DNA from: Candidatus Omnitrophota bacterium | Lineage (GTDB): Bacteria > Omnitrophota > Gorgyraeia > 2-02-FULL-51-18 | Assembly (NCBI GenBank): GCA_022072175.1 | Contig: JAJVIE010000001.1 | Span: 62,001 to 126,000 of the forward strand | DNA: 64,000 nucleotides | Direction: 5' to 3' | Shown here: positions 32,829 to 40,671 of the stretch, piece by piece | Layout of the letters: every line of letters begins with the position of its first letter | Numbering within the stretch: the stretch's first letter is position 1 | Notes under the pieces: model-generated | Database searches by the model: none | Seen by the model: the letters and a program-made list of their open reading frames with translations, nothing else | What the model was told of the DNA's origin: nothing | Translations under genes and position numbers: made by a program

Positions 32829-32984
32829 CTCTTGCGATTGAGTGGAAACGATCCCGCTAGCACGTTAAAAGTATGCCTTTGGAGCGGTCCTTATGGCAAT
32901 TGCGGGCAATAAAATACTATATATATTATTTTATGTATCTTTATGTCTTTATATGATTTCTTTCAAATTCCCGTCCGTGCCCCG
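32829..32984 (-). promoter_or_regulatory. AT-rich upstream region of the giant gene
   Basis: This 156-bp gap between panE and the giant gene contains a strikingly AT-rich island (about 32,905-32,970) in otherwise GC-rich DNA. It includes tatatatattatttta runs and a perfect GCAATTGC palindrome near 32,895. It is the natural place for the giant gene's promoter. Several -10-like hexamers fit and I cannot choose one. The Shine-Dalgarno AAGAGGTG sits at about 32,826-32,833. Confidence 0.4.
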
Positions 32985-33929
32985 CTAAGCGCTCACAGGC
33001 CGTCGTCGTTGCAGTTCTTCGACGAGAGCCGCATTCGCCGGTGTTGCGATGCCATGACGGGCCCCCAGACGTACGATCGCTCCGTTGAGCGCGTCGATCT
33101 CGAGCTTCCGGCCACGCCTCAGATCCTCCAGCATGGACGGGTAATGCCCGCCGGTCTTGGGGATCAGGGCCTGCGTCAGATGACGCAAGTAGGCCTCAGC
33201 GTCGGCGGGCTCCAGGCGTACGCCTTCGGCCGAAGCGACCGCATAACATTCACGCACGACCGCCTGCATCGCCGAGCATGTGGACGGCTCCATGGGGATG
33301 CGTCCGTATGGCAGTGCGTACAACGCGCCGAGTGGATTGAGCGCGCAGTTGTAGACGACCTTGGACCAGATCACGGGACGGATATCCTCGACGGACACCG
33401 CCTCGATCTTGCAGGAGGTCAACAGCGACGCCATCTTGAACGCCGACAAGCGCGGGACGGCCCCCGGAACGGACCCGATAGCGACCGGGTCGGCGGACAC
33501 CGTGACGGTCGCCACTCCGGGCTCGGTGCGCACACCGAAGATCACCCGCCCGATGAGCAGGTTCTCGGCGGACAGGCCGGACGCGAGCATCGCCTCCATA
33601 TTGCCCAGACCGTTCTGCAGCGACAACACGGTCGTCTCAGGACCGACGAACGGCTTGAGCGCCGCGGCCGCGGCGGTGGTGTCGTAGGATTTGACGGTCA
33701 ACAGGACCAGATCGTACGGACGATCGGTGCGGACCTGTGAAGGGTCCGTCGCGGTCTCGCAGGCCCGTATCCGGTATTGACCCCAGATGCCGTCGATGAC
33801 CAGGCCTTCGCGACGTACGACCGACAGATGCCACTCGCGGCCGAGCAGCGTCACATCATGGCCGTTGCGGGCCAGGAAACCCCCGAAAACACTGCCCAGA
33901 CCGCCGGCCCCGTAGACGAGGACCCTCAT
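32985..33929 (-). CDS. panE: 2-dehydropantoate 2-reductase (ketopantoate reductase)
   Basis: The enzyme reduces ketopantoate to pantoate with NADPH in pantothenate/CoA synthesis (ApbA/PanE family), cytoplasmic, 314 aa. The N-terminal dinucleotide fold is MRVLVYGAGGLGSVFGGFLA. A Lys in LLTVKSYDT, VIWSKVVYNCALNPLGAL (Lys and Asn of the active site) and PSMLEDLRRGRKLEID (late Glu/substrate motif) complete the family pattern. I chose the ATG at 33927-33929 because homology starts there. It overlaps the queC stop as ATGA, so translation is probably coupled. It is the last gene of the pst unit, an odd place for CoA biosynthesis. Confidence 0.9.
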   Translation of the reverse strand: MRVLVYGAGGLGSVFGGFLARNGHDVTLLGREWHLSVVRREGLVIDGIWGQYRIRACETATDPSQVRTDRPYDLVLLTVKSYDTTAAAAALKPFVGPETTVLSLQNGLGNMEAMLASGLSAENLLIGRVIFGVRTEPGVATVTVSADPVAIGSVPGAVPRLSAFKMASLLTSCKIEAVSVEDIRPVIWSKVVYNCALNPLGALYALPYGRIPMEPSTCSAMQAVVRECYAVASAEGVRLEPADAEAYLRHLTQALIPKTGGHYPSMLEDLRRGRKLEIDALNGAIVRLGARHGIATPANAALVEELQRRRPVSA

Positions 33930-34618
33930 CGCCGGGAACCCCACGCGTAGACGGTAGGGTCGGCCAGCCCCGCCTCGGCGTAGGCCTTGGCGCGCTCGGC
34001 GCATTTGTTGCAGCGGCCGCAGTGGAGATAACCCCGGGGATCGATACAAGAGAAGCTCAGTTCGTGCGGCGCGCCGGCCCGGTCCAGACGGCGCAGGATC
34101 GCCGCTTTGTCCGAGCCGATCAGAGGGCGGGTGATGCGCAGTCTCCGGCCGACAGCCGCGGAGGCGGCGGCCGACAGCGCCCGGAAGAATCCCGTCGAGG
34201 CGTCTCCGAAAGGATTGCTCGCCAGCGTACCGATCCACAGCTCTCCGGCCCGGCAACGTTCGGCATGAGCGGCCGCCACGGAAGCCAACAGCAGATTACG
34301 CGCGGGCAGGTGGACGGCGCGGTCAAGGGTCCGCGTGCCCGGCACCGGTCCGGATCCGAGGCTCCAGTGACCCGCGTACAGCTGCGCCACGGGAAGATCG
34401 GCGAGGGTCAAAGGGGCCACGCGCGCCGACGATACGGCGCCGAGCAGGCGGCGCAGCCAGTGCAGTTCAGCGGCCTCCCAACGCAGACCGCAGCGGACGT
34501 AGAGCGGATGCAGGCGTACGGACCTGTCGGAGGAGCTCAGCAGGGCCGCGCTCTCGACACCGCCGCTGACGAGCACGACGGCCGAGCGGCCCCGGCGGAC
34601 CGAGGGACGGCCGTTCAA
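33926..34618 (-). CDS. queC: QueC-like 7-cyano-7-deazaguanine synthase
   Basis: QueC converts 7-carboxy-7-deazaguanine to preQ0 in queuosine synthesis (PP-loop ATPase with a zinc site). The 230-aa protein has the N-terminal PP-loop VVLVSGGVESAALL and a C-terminal zinc cluster CIDPRGYLHCGRCNKC. The PP-loop has Glu where SGGxDS normally has Asp, a conservative oddity. The predicted TTG start overlaps the phoU TGA (TTGA), which suggests coupling. A later GTG is an alternative. QueD lies 17 kb away at 50,906, so the pathway is split. Confidence 0.8.
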   Translation of the reverse strand: MNGRPSVRRGRSAVVLVSGGVESAALLSSSDRSVRLHPLYVRCGLRWEAAELHWLRRLLGAVSSARVAPLTLADLPVAQLYAGHWSLGSGPVPGTRTLDRAVHLPARNLLLASVAAAHAERCRAGELWIGTLASNPFGDASTGFFRALSAAASAAVGRRLRITRPLIGSDKAAILRRLDRAGAPHELSFSCIDPRGYLHCGRCNKCAERAKAYAEAGLADPTVYAWGSRR

Positions 34619-35295
34619 ATCGACGAAGGCAGCTCTTCGTCGCGAAGGTGATGCTTGATGTTCTTGCCTTCCTCGATGAAGATGACGTCCTCGGCGATGT
34701 TGGTCGCGTGGTCCGCGATGCGCTCGAGGTTGCGGCTGACCAGGATGAGGTCCATGGCCCGCGTGATGCTCTTGGGGTCCTCCATCATGTAGGTCAGGAG
34801 CTCCCTGAAGATCTGGTCGTTGATGCGATCGACCTCGTCGTCGTCACGGCAGACCTCTCCGGCCAGCGCGGCGTCATGCCGCACGAAGGCCTCGAGACTG
34901 TTGCGCAGCATGCGCTGGGCCAGCGTGGCCATGTGGGGGATGTCGATGAGCGGCTTGAGCGGCGGTTCCTTGAGCAGGTAGGTGGCGAGCTCGGCGATGT
35001 TGACCGCCTGGTCCGCCACACGCTCGAGGTCCGTGATGATCTTGAGCGTGGCCGTGATCAGGCGCAGGTCCTTGGCGACGGGCTGACGGGTCGACAGCAG
35101 GCGGATGCACTCCTCTTCGAGCTCGACCTCGTAGTGGTTCACGCGGTCCTCGAGCTCGAAGACCTCCTTGGTCAGCTCCTCTCGGCGCTCCACGAGAGAG
35201 CGGATCGCGATCGAGATCATCTCCTGCGCGACGTCCGCCATCTCGAGCAGGCGGTGCTTGAGGTTGCGCAGTTCCTCGTCGAAGTGCCTTTCCAT
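34615..35295 (-). CDS. phoU: Phosphate transport system regulator PhoU
   Basis: PhoU links the Pst transporter to the PhoR kinase and restrains the Pho response when phosphate is plentiful. The 226-aa protein is all-helical with two PhoU repeats. Each repeat carries the metal-cluster signature: DLERVADQAVNIAELA and NLERIADHATNIAEDV. I chose the ATG at 35293-35295 (MERHFDEELRN) because GGGAGG stands just upstream; a start 18 codons earlier has no such site. It follows the small secreted gene by 34 bp and is coupled to queC. Confidence 0.95.
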   Translation of the reverse strand: MERHFDEELRNLKHRLLEMADVAQEMISIAIRSLVERREELTKEVFELEDRVNHYEVELEEECIRLLSTRQPVAKDLRLITATLKIITDLERVADQAVNIAELATYLLKEPPLKPLIDIPHMATLAQRMLRNSLEAFVRHDAALAGEVCRDDDEVDRINDQIFRELLTYMMEDPKSITRAMDLILVSRNLERIADHATNIAEDVIFIEEGKNIKHHLRDEELPSSI

Positions 35296-35329
35296 CCTGC
35301 CTCCCATGGGTGTCGCTTCTAGCATAGTC

Positions 35330-35728
35330 TCAGGCCGACCCGTTTCCAAGCGTCTTCTTCTGCTCGGCGCGCAGGCGCTTGAGGACCGGACGCGCCTCGG
35401 GCTCGCTCTCGTTGACGCAGAAGAGCAGGAGGTCGTCCAGATACTCTCCGGCCAGCGAGGGTTCGACGCTCAGCAGCTTGTCCAGCGCCTCGATGTAGTG
35501 ATAAGGCTTCTGTTTGAGCGGTACGCCCTGTTGCTCGAGGGCTCCGTATCCGCTGAAAACGAAGTACTCCTTCTGCTGCCGTGACAACCCCGCCCAATCC
35601 GAACCGCGCAGGTCCTCCAAGCGGGTCGTCTGCGCCAGACCTTCCGGCGTCGGTGAGGCGACCGGCCAGCCGAAGAGCGCCACCAGGAGCACCGCTCCGG
35701 CGAACGCGACGGGATGCAGGCGGCGCAT
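35330..35728 (-). CDS. Small secreted protein between pstB and phoU
   Basis: This is a 132-aa protein of unknown family. The N-terminus is a Sec signal ([20 protein letters not shown], then PVAS). The mature part is about 100 aa, with YFVFSGYGALEQQGVPL, KPYHYIEALDKLL and LAGEYLDDLLLF and a single Cys near residue 104. The start ATG overlaps the pstB stop (TGATG), so it belongs to the operon. Position and export suggest an envelope-side accessory of phosphate uptake or sensing; this is inference. Confidence 0.75.
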   Translation of the reverse strand: MRRLHPVAFAGAVLLVALFGWPVASPTPEGLAQTTRLEDLRGSDWAGLSRQQKEYFVFSGYGALEQQGVPLKQKPYHYIEALDKLLSVEPSLAGEYLDDLLLFCVNESEPEARPVLKRLRAEQKKTLGNGSA

Positions 35729-36585
35729 CAGCCGAACCTGCCGGTGATGTAGCTCTCGGTCATGGGCTGGTCGGGTTTGGTGAAGATCTTCTCCGTCGGC
35801 CCGAACTCGATCAGCTTGCCCATGTACATGAAACCGGTGTCGTCCGACACGCGCGCGGCCTGCTGCATGTTGTGCGTGACGATGACGATCGTGTACTTCT
35901 TCTTGAGCTCGAAGATCAGCTCCTCGATGCGCCCCGTGGCGATCGGATCGAGCGCCGAACAGGGCTCGTCCATGAGGATCACCTCGGGCCCCATCGCCAG
36001 AGCGCGCGCGATGCACAGGCGCTGTTGCTGTCCTCCGGACAGCTGCAGAGCGGATTTCTGCAGGTTGTCCTTCACCTCGTCCCACAACGCCGAACTGCGC
36101 AGGGACTGCTCGACGATCTCGGCCACGAGGTTCTTGTCCTTGACGCCGAGGATGCGCAGGCCGTAGGCGACGTTCTCGAAGATCGTCTTGGGAAAAGGGT
36201 TGGATTTTTGGAAGACCATACCCACCCTGCGACGGAGCTCGATGACGTCCATATCGGGATCGAAGATGTCGCGGCCGCTGAGCAGGATCTTGCCCGAGGT
36301 GCGCACGCCGGGGATCAGGTCGTTCATGCGGTTGAACGTCCTGAGCAGCGTGGACTTGCCGCAGCCGGACGGCCCGATGAGCGCCGTGACGTGGCGCTCC
36401 TTCATGTCGAGATCGATCCCGTGCAGCGCGTGCATCTTGTCGTAGTAAAAGTCGAAGCCGCGGACCTGGATGAACGTGGGATTGTACGGCTCGTGGTGAT
36501 CGCGGGACGTTTCGCGCTCGTTCTTCACCGTGGTCTTGATATCCATGTGGGTTGGTCTGTCGATCTCCGTCATAGGGGGCCTCAT
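35728..36585 (-). CDS. pstB: Phosphate ABC transporter ATP-binding protein PstB
   Basis: This is the ATPase of the high-affinity phosphate importer PstSCAB, on the inner face of the membrane. The 285 residues show Walker [10 protein letters not shown] (71-79), Q-loop [12 protein letters not shown] signature LSGGQQQR, Walker [13 protein letters not shown] and switch His in THNMQQA. The 35-residue N-terminal extension is longer than in E. coli. The ATG at 36585 has GGAG at good spacing, 13 bp after pstA. Confidence 0.97.
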   Translation of the reverse strand: MRPPMTEIDRPTHMDIKTTVKNERETSRDHHEPYNPTFIQVRGFDFYYDKMHALHGIDLDMKERHVTALIGPSGCGKSTLLRTFNRMNDLIPGVRTSGKILLSGRDIFDPDMDVIELRRRVGMVFQKSNPFPKTIFENVAYGLRILGVKDKNLVAEIVEQSLRSSALWDEVKDNLQKSALQLSGGQQQRLCIARALAMGPEVILMDEPCSALDPIATGRIEELIFELKKKYTIVIVTHNMQQAARVSDDTGFMYMGKLIEFGPTEKIFTKPDQPMTESYITGRFG

Positions 36586-36598
36586 TCGTGTCTCCGGA

Positions 36599-38248
36599 TC
36601 AGAAAGCCCCCGTGGCGTACTTCCGGCGGAGCCGCTCTCTGATGATGATAGCCGATAGGTTCAGGATGACAACCAAAATGATCAACAGCAGCGTCGTCGC
36701 GAACACCATCGGTTTGGCGGCTTCCGAGTCGGGGGACTGGAAACCGAGGTCGTAGATGTGGAAGCCCAGATGCATGAACTTCCTCTCCATATGCACGAAC
36801 GGGGCAACGCCGTCGATCGGCAAGCTCGGAGCGAGCTTGACCACGCCGACGAGCATGAGCGGCGCCACTTCGCCGGCGCCGCGCGCCATGGCCAGGATCA
36901 GGCCGGTCAGGATGCCCGGCGCGGAGGCCGGCAACACCACGCGCTGGATGGTCTGCCACTTGGAGGCCCCGCAGGCCAGGGACCCCTCCCTCACCCCGCG
37001 GGAAACAGCGGCCAGCGCCTCTTCGGTCGCCACGATCACCACCGGCACCGTCATGAGCGCGAGGGTCAATGACGCCCAGAGGATGCCGCCGGTGCCGAAG
37101 GTCGGCGTCGGCAGATTGTCCTTGAAGAAGATGTTGTCGATCGTGCCTCCGACGAAGTAGACGAAGAACCCCAGTCCGAACACGCCGAACACGATCGAAG
37201 GCACTCCCGCGAGGTTGTTGACCGCGATACGCACGGCCCGCACGAACAGGCCCTGCTTGGCGTACTCGCGCAGATAGATCGCGGCCAGCACGCCGAAAGG
37301 CATCACGGCCACGCTCATGAGGAGCGTCATCGCGAACGTGCCGAAGATCGCCGGGAAAACGCCGCCCTCGGTGTTGGCCTCGCGCGGCTCCTCGATGAGA
37401 AAACGGAACATGCCCGAGACCAGATGTCCCAGTCGCTCGGCGGTGCCGATGCGGTTGGCGTAATAGGCCCCGACGGCCTGGCCGAACGGGATCGAGCTCT
37501 CGCGGCCGTCGGCCAGCGCCAGCACGAGCCTCTCCTCGGTGAGCCTCGAGCGCAGTTTGCGCGCTTCGGCGGCCAGTCCCTCGTACTTCTCGCTGAGCTC
37601 GGCCTTCTCGACGGCGATGGCCGCGGCGGCCGCCTCCGGACCGGTCTTGCGGGAGAGCGAGCGCTCCTTGATGCGCAACTCCTCCATCCGGCCGTTGATC
37701 GCCCCGATACGGTCCTTCTCCGTCACGCGGATAGCGGCCCTCAGGCGGCCCGCTTCGGCCAGGGCCCGCTCGAGGTAGGGATCGAACCCGGGCGACCCAT
37801 GCTCGATCGTCTCCCCGCTCTTGGTCTCGATGCGCAGCGGCGTGCCGATCGCATCCCCGTACTCCATCCGCTCGACGACCAGCACTCCGTCGGGGTAGGT
37901 GACCGAGCGGACATCGTCCTCCTCGATGTAGATGAAGTTCGACGGGGTCTTGTCCTTGTTGGCGACGTACAACTGCCATTCACGGTTGGAGCCCGATGCG
38001 GCGCGGGCCTTCCGCTCACGCCTCTTGACGATCTCGCCGACGACCGCACGGCCCGCGTCGCCCCCCTGCGCGGACAGCTCGATACGCGCGACCCTCTTGG
38101 GCCAGAAGACCTCGGTGCCGTTGTAGACGACGATACCCAGGAGCACGGCGACCATGGCCAGACCGATGGTCAGTCCCATCGAGGTGAACCACACGTACCG
38201 CTCATCGGTGTGATCGGGTTTGATCTGGGAGGCGCGGACGCGGCTCAC
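36599..38248 (-). CDS. pstA: Phosphate ABC transporter permease PstA (long form)
   Basis: A permease subunit of the phosphate importer. At 549 aa it is much longer than E. coli PstA (about 300). After a first membrane helix ([18 protein letters not shown]), about 240 residues of charged, partly coiled-coil extracytoplasmic sequence precede the permease core. The core has the EAA-like loop ([22 protein letters not shown]). Long forms of this kind are known in many proteobacteria. The GTG start lies 1 bp after the pstC stop. Confidence 0.93.
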   Translation of the reverse strand: MSRVRASQIKPDHTDERYVWFTSMGLTIGLAMVAVLLGIVVYNGTEVFWPKRVARIELSAQGGDAGRAVVGEIVKRRERKARAASGSNREWQLYVANKDKTPSNFIYIEEDDVRSVTYPDGVLVVERMEYGDAIGTPLRIETKSGETIEHGSPGFDPYLERALAEAGRLRAAIRVTEKDRIGAINGRMEELRIKERSLSRKTGPEAAAAAIAVEKAELSEKYEGLAAEARKLRSRLTEERLVLALADGRESSIPFGQAVGAYYANRIGTAERLGHLVSGMFRFLIEEPREANTEGGVFPAIFGTFAMTLLMSVAVMPFGVLAAIYLREYAKQGLFVRAVRIAVNNLAGVPSIVFGVFGLGFFVYFVGGTIDNIFFKDNLPTPTFGTGGILWASLTLALMTVPVVIVATEEALAAVSRGVREGSLACGASKWQTIQRVVLPASAPGILTGLILAMARGAGEVAPLMLVGVVKLAPSLPIDGVAPFVHMERKFMHLGFHIYDLGFQSPDSEAAKPMVFATTLLLIILVVILNLSAIIIRERLRRKYATGAF

Positions 38249-38249
38249 G

Positions 38250-40574
38250 TCACACCGTCTTGTATTTCTCGCGCAGGCGCTGTCTCAAGAGCTCCGCGAG
38301 CGTGTTGATGAGGAAGGTCGCCATGAAGAGGGCCAGCGCCCCGAGGAAGAGGGTGCGATAGAGCGTGCCGTGGTGCGGCGCTTCAGGCAGTTCGACGGCG
38401 ATATTGGCCGAGAGCGTGCGCATGCCGCTGAAGATGTTGAGGTCCATGACGGGTGTGTTGCCCGTGGCCATGACGACGATCATCGTCTCTCCGATGGCTC
38501 GGCCCAGACCGATCATCAACGCCGAGAAGATCCCCGCCGAGGCCGTCGGCAGGACGACCAGCAGCGACGTCTGCCAGCGGCTGGCGCCCAACGCCAGGGA
38601 CCCTGACCGGAGAAAGGCCGGGACGTTGGACAGGGAGTCCTCGGCGATGGTGAAGATGAGCGGGATCACCGCGAAACCCATGACGAACCCGACGACCAGC
38701 GAGTTGCGCTGTTCGAACGGCGTGCCCGTCACGTGCGGCCACCAGAGCCTGAAATCCGCGATCATCGTGCCCGTCGACGGGTCCTTGACGCGGAACGCCA
38801 GCTGTTCGAGGAGCGCCCCGCCGTGCCAGCACAACACGGCGGTCGCTATGAAGATCGGCGTGAAGACGATGAACTCCGTCCCCGGCGGGATGAGACGTCG
38901 TTGACGGTACGGCAGTTGGCTCCACGCCCATCCGAAGCCGAGCGCCGCCACGGGAAGCGTCACGACGGTCAGGAGCATCGACGGGACCTTGTCCTCGATG
39001 AGCGGCGCAAGCCACAAAGCGGCGAAGAACCCGAGCACCACCGACGGCAGGGAAGCCATGATCTCCATGGTCGGCTTGACGACGGCGCGGTAGCCCGGCT
39101 TGAGGAACTGTGACGTGTAGACGGCCGCCAGCAGAGCGATGGGCAAGGCGAAGATCATCGCGTACACGGTACCTTTGAGCGTGCCGATGATGAGCGGCAC
39201 GAGCGACAACTTGGGCTCGAAGTCGTCCGTGCCGCCGGTGGACTGCCACTCATAGCGCGGCACGGGCGAGCCCTCGTACACGAGCTTGGAGAAGAACGCC
39301 TTGAAGCTCGCCTCCGGATGCGGGTCCTTGAGGTCGTAATAGTGCAGTTTGTTGTCGCGGTCAAGGAAGAGCATCAGGTTGTACTTGCCGCCGATCACCG
39401 CGTCCTTGAGCGGCACGCCCAGGTCCTTCTGCCAGCGCACGGTCTCGGTGGTGGCATGGCGCAGGGAGACCTGGTCCCCGTGGCCGATCAGGAAGGACTT
39501 GTTGCGCAGACTGCGGGCGTAGATGTCCGCGCCTCCCTTCAGGGCCGGGAACTCCTTGGACCGCACGTACTGGCGCGGCTGTCCCGGCGTGACCTCGGAC
39601 AGCGAGTAGATCCGGTTCACTCCGGAGTCGTTGGTGAAGACGACCGACACGTCCCCGAGGATGAAGTGCATGGACGCCACGGACGTGTCGGATAGATCGC
39701 CGAACGGCTCGAACGTCTGCCGGAGATGGACCTCTCCGGCGGTCCTCTGGAAGAAGTGCACGTGGTCCTCGTCCGTCGCCACGAGCACCTCCTCGCCGGT
39801 GGAAGCGACGAGCACTTTCCGCGGGTCGCCCTGGACGCGGGCGGTGAGGTCCTCGACGCCGGACAACGACAGCTCGCCCGACCCGAAGAGCGTCACCTCG
39901 CGCTCGAACGTCAACAGCCGCACATGATGGGCACCGGCGCCTCCGAGCACGACCGCGGCGGCCATGTCGCTCTCCGTACCGGCCCAGTCGAGGTCCGTCA
40001 CCGGTTCGGCCAGGCCCGAGTCATAGGCCTCGCCGGTGATGAGCTTGTGCGTGATGGTCCGCTTGCCCCCGGGAGCGAACTCCGGCTCGAAAGCGACCTT
40101 GACCGTGAGGACCTTCCCCGACTCCGTACCGTAGACGACCGTCTGATCGACGGGCCGATAGCGAAAAGCGCTGACGCTCTCCCCCTCGGGCAGGTCGAAC
40201 TCCCCGGCGACCAGGCCATCGCCGTTCAGGAAGAACGGCCGTCCGTCCGAGCGGAGCACGAAGGGCTTCTCGCCCCACTCGTCCACCCCGAGCTTGACGT
40301 AGTCGCCCGGACCCAGCTCGACGATACGGGTCTCGCGCACCTCGGCGCCGCGGAACAACGGCAGGATCTGGAAAAAGATGAAAACGAAGATGCCCATCAC
40401 CGCCGCGATGATGCTGACGCCGCCCACGTTGATGAACTGCGTCATGAAACGGTCGATCAGATGCGTCGACGGCGCGGTGCGGAAGCGCTTATCGTTGCGA
40501 TAGAACGCCCTGAACGCCTGGGATTCCGCCGGCGCCGCCGTGACTGTGCTTTCGGTGAGGGTTTGTTGGGTCAT
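38250..40574 (-). CDS. pstC: Phosphate ABC transporter permease PstC (long form)
   Basis: The second permease of the phosphate importer, 774 aa versus about 320 in E. coli. The first helix (VSIIAAVMGIFVFIFFQILP) is followed by about 370 residues of beta-rich extracytoplasmic domain with repeated short strands, then a complete permease core (LALGASRWQTSLLVVLPTAS near the end). The large domain pairs with the long PstA insert and may form a phosphate-binding or regulatory vestibule (inference). It lies downstream of the pstS terminator, so it is probably expressed at a lower level than pstS. Confidence 0.93.
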   Translation of the reverse strand: MTQQTLTESTVTAAPAESQAFRAFYRNDKRFRTAPSTHLIDRFMTQFINVGGVSIIAAVMGIFVFIFFQILPLFRGAEVRETRIVELGPGDYVKLGVDEWGEKPFVLRSDGRPFFLNGDGLVAGEFDLPEGESVSAFRYRPVDQTVVYGTESGKVLTVKVAFEPEFAPGGKRTITHKLITGEAYDSGLAEPVTDLDWAGTESDMAAAVVLGGAGAHHVRLLTFEREVTLFGSGELSLSGVEDLTARVQGDPRKVLVASTGEEVLVATDEDHVHFFQRTAGEVHLRQTFEPFGDLSDTSVASMHFILGDVSVVFTNDSGVNRIYSLSEVTPGQPRQYVRSKEFPALKGGADIYARSLRNKSFLIGHGDQVSLRHATTETVRWQKDLGVPLKDAVIGGKYNLMLFLDRDNKLHYYDLKDPHPEASFKAFFSKLVYEGSPVPRYEWQSTGGTDDFEPKLSLVPLIIGTLKGTVYAMIFALPIALLAAVYTSQFLKPGYRAVVKPTMEIMASLPSVVLGFFAALWLAPLIEDKVPSMLLTVVTLPVAALGFGWAWSQLPYRQRRLIPPGTEFIVFTPIFIATAVLCWHGGALLEQLAFRVKDPSTGTMIADFRLWWPHVTGTPFEQRNSLVVGFVMGFAVIPLIFTIAEDSLSNVPAFLRSGSLALGASRWQTSLLVVLPTASAGIFSALMIGLGRAIGETMIVVMATGNTPVMDLNIFSGMRTLSANIAVELPEAPHHGTLYRTLFLGALALFMATFLINTLAELLRQRLREKYKTV

Positions 40575-40584
40575 CAGCTTGTTT

Positions 40585-40622
40585 TTAAAGAAAGGGAGGC
40601 GGAGCTCTCGGCCCCGCCTCCC
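40585..40622 (-). terminator. Rho-independent (partial) terminator between pstS and pstC
   Basis: A perfect 9-bp stem (40594-40602 with 40614-40622, 11-nt loop) is followed on the minus strand by TTTCTTTAAAAA. It lies just after pstS and before pstC. It would let the abundant binding protein be made in excess over the permeases. Confidence 0.8.
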
Positions 40623-40671
40623 CCTGTTCGTCCTACCCTAAGTCAACCTCAGGAGGAGGTTGATATTATAA

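Larger units (their letters stand above)
1689..31097 (-). repeat. Thirty dispersed GARLA inter-module motifs
   Basis: The motif starts at residues 578, 1037, 1318, 1534, 1893, 2113, 2615, 2831, 3126, 4600, 4833, 5019, 5126, 5490, 5718, 5990, 6418, 6773, 7179, 7879, 7999, 8154, 8581, 8762, 9008, 9687, 9909, 9998, 10095 and 10376 (numbered from the GTG start). Most read GARLA. Variants are GARLS (1893, 2113), GARMA (4600) and AARLA (6773). The preceding residue is usually small or polar (S, D, A, T); the following residue is often D, E or A. Arg is encoded by CGC, CGT, CGG, AGA and AGG, and Leu by CTG, TTG and CTT, so this is a protein signal rather than a copied DNA repeat. Copies fall between recognisable domains rather than inside them. 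Role unknown; cleavage or sorting are candidates. Confidence 0.92.

Noticed and set aside
1689-31097. GARLA copies as DNA repeats (recombination sites or REP-like)
   Set aside because: The DNA spelling differs between copies, including different Arg codon families, so the conservation is at the peptide level.
681-32828. Giant frame as an assembly artefact or fused neighbouring genes
   Set aside because: All module borders carry the same peptide motif in the same frame, with no leftover start or ribosome-binding sites. Random fusion would not place 30 matching motifs.
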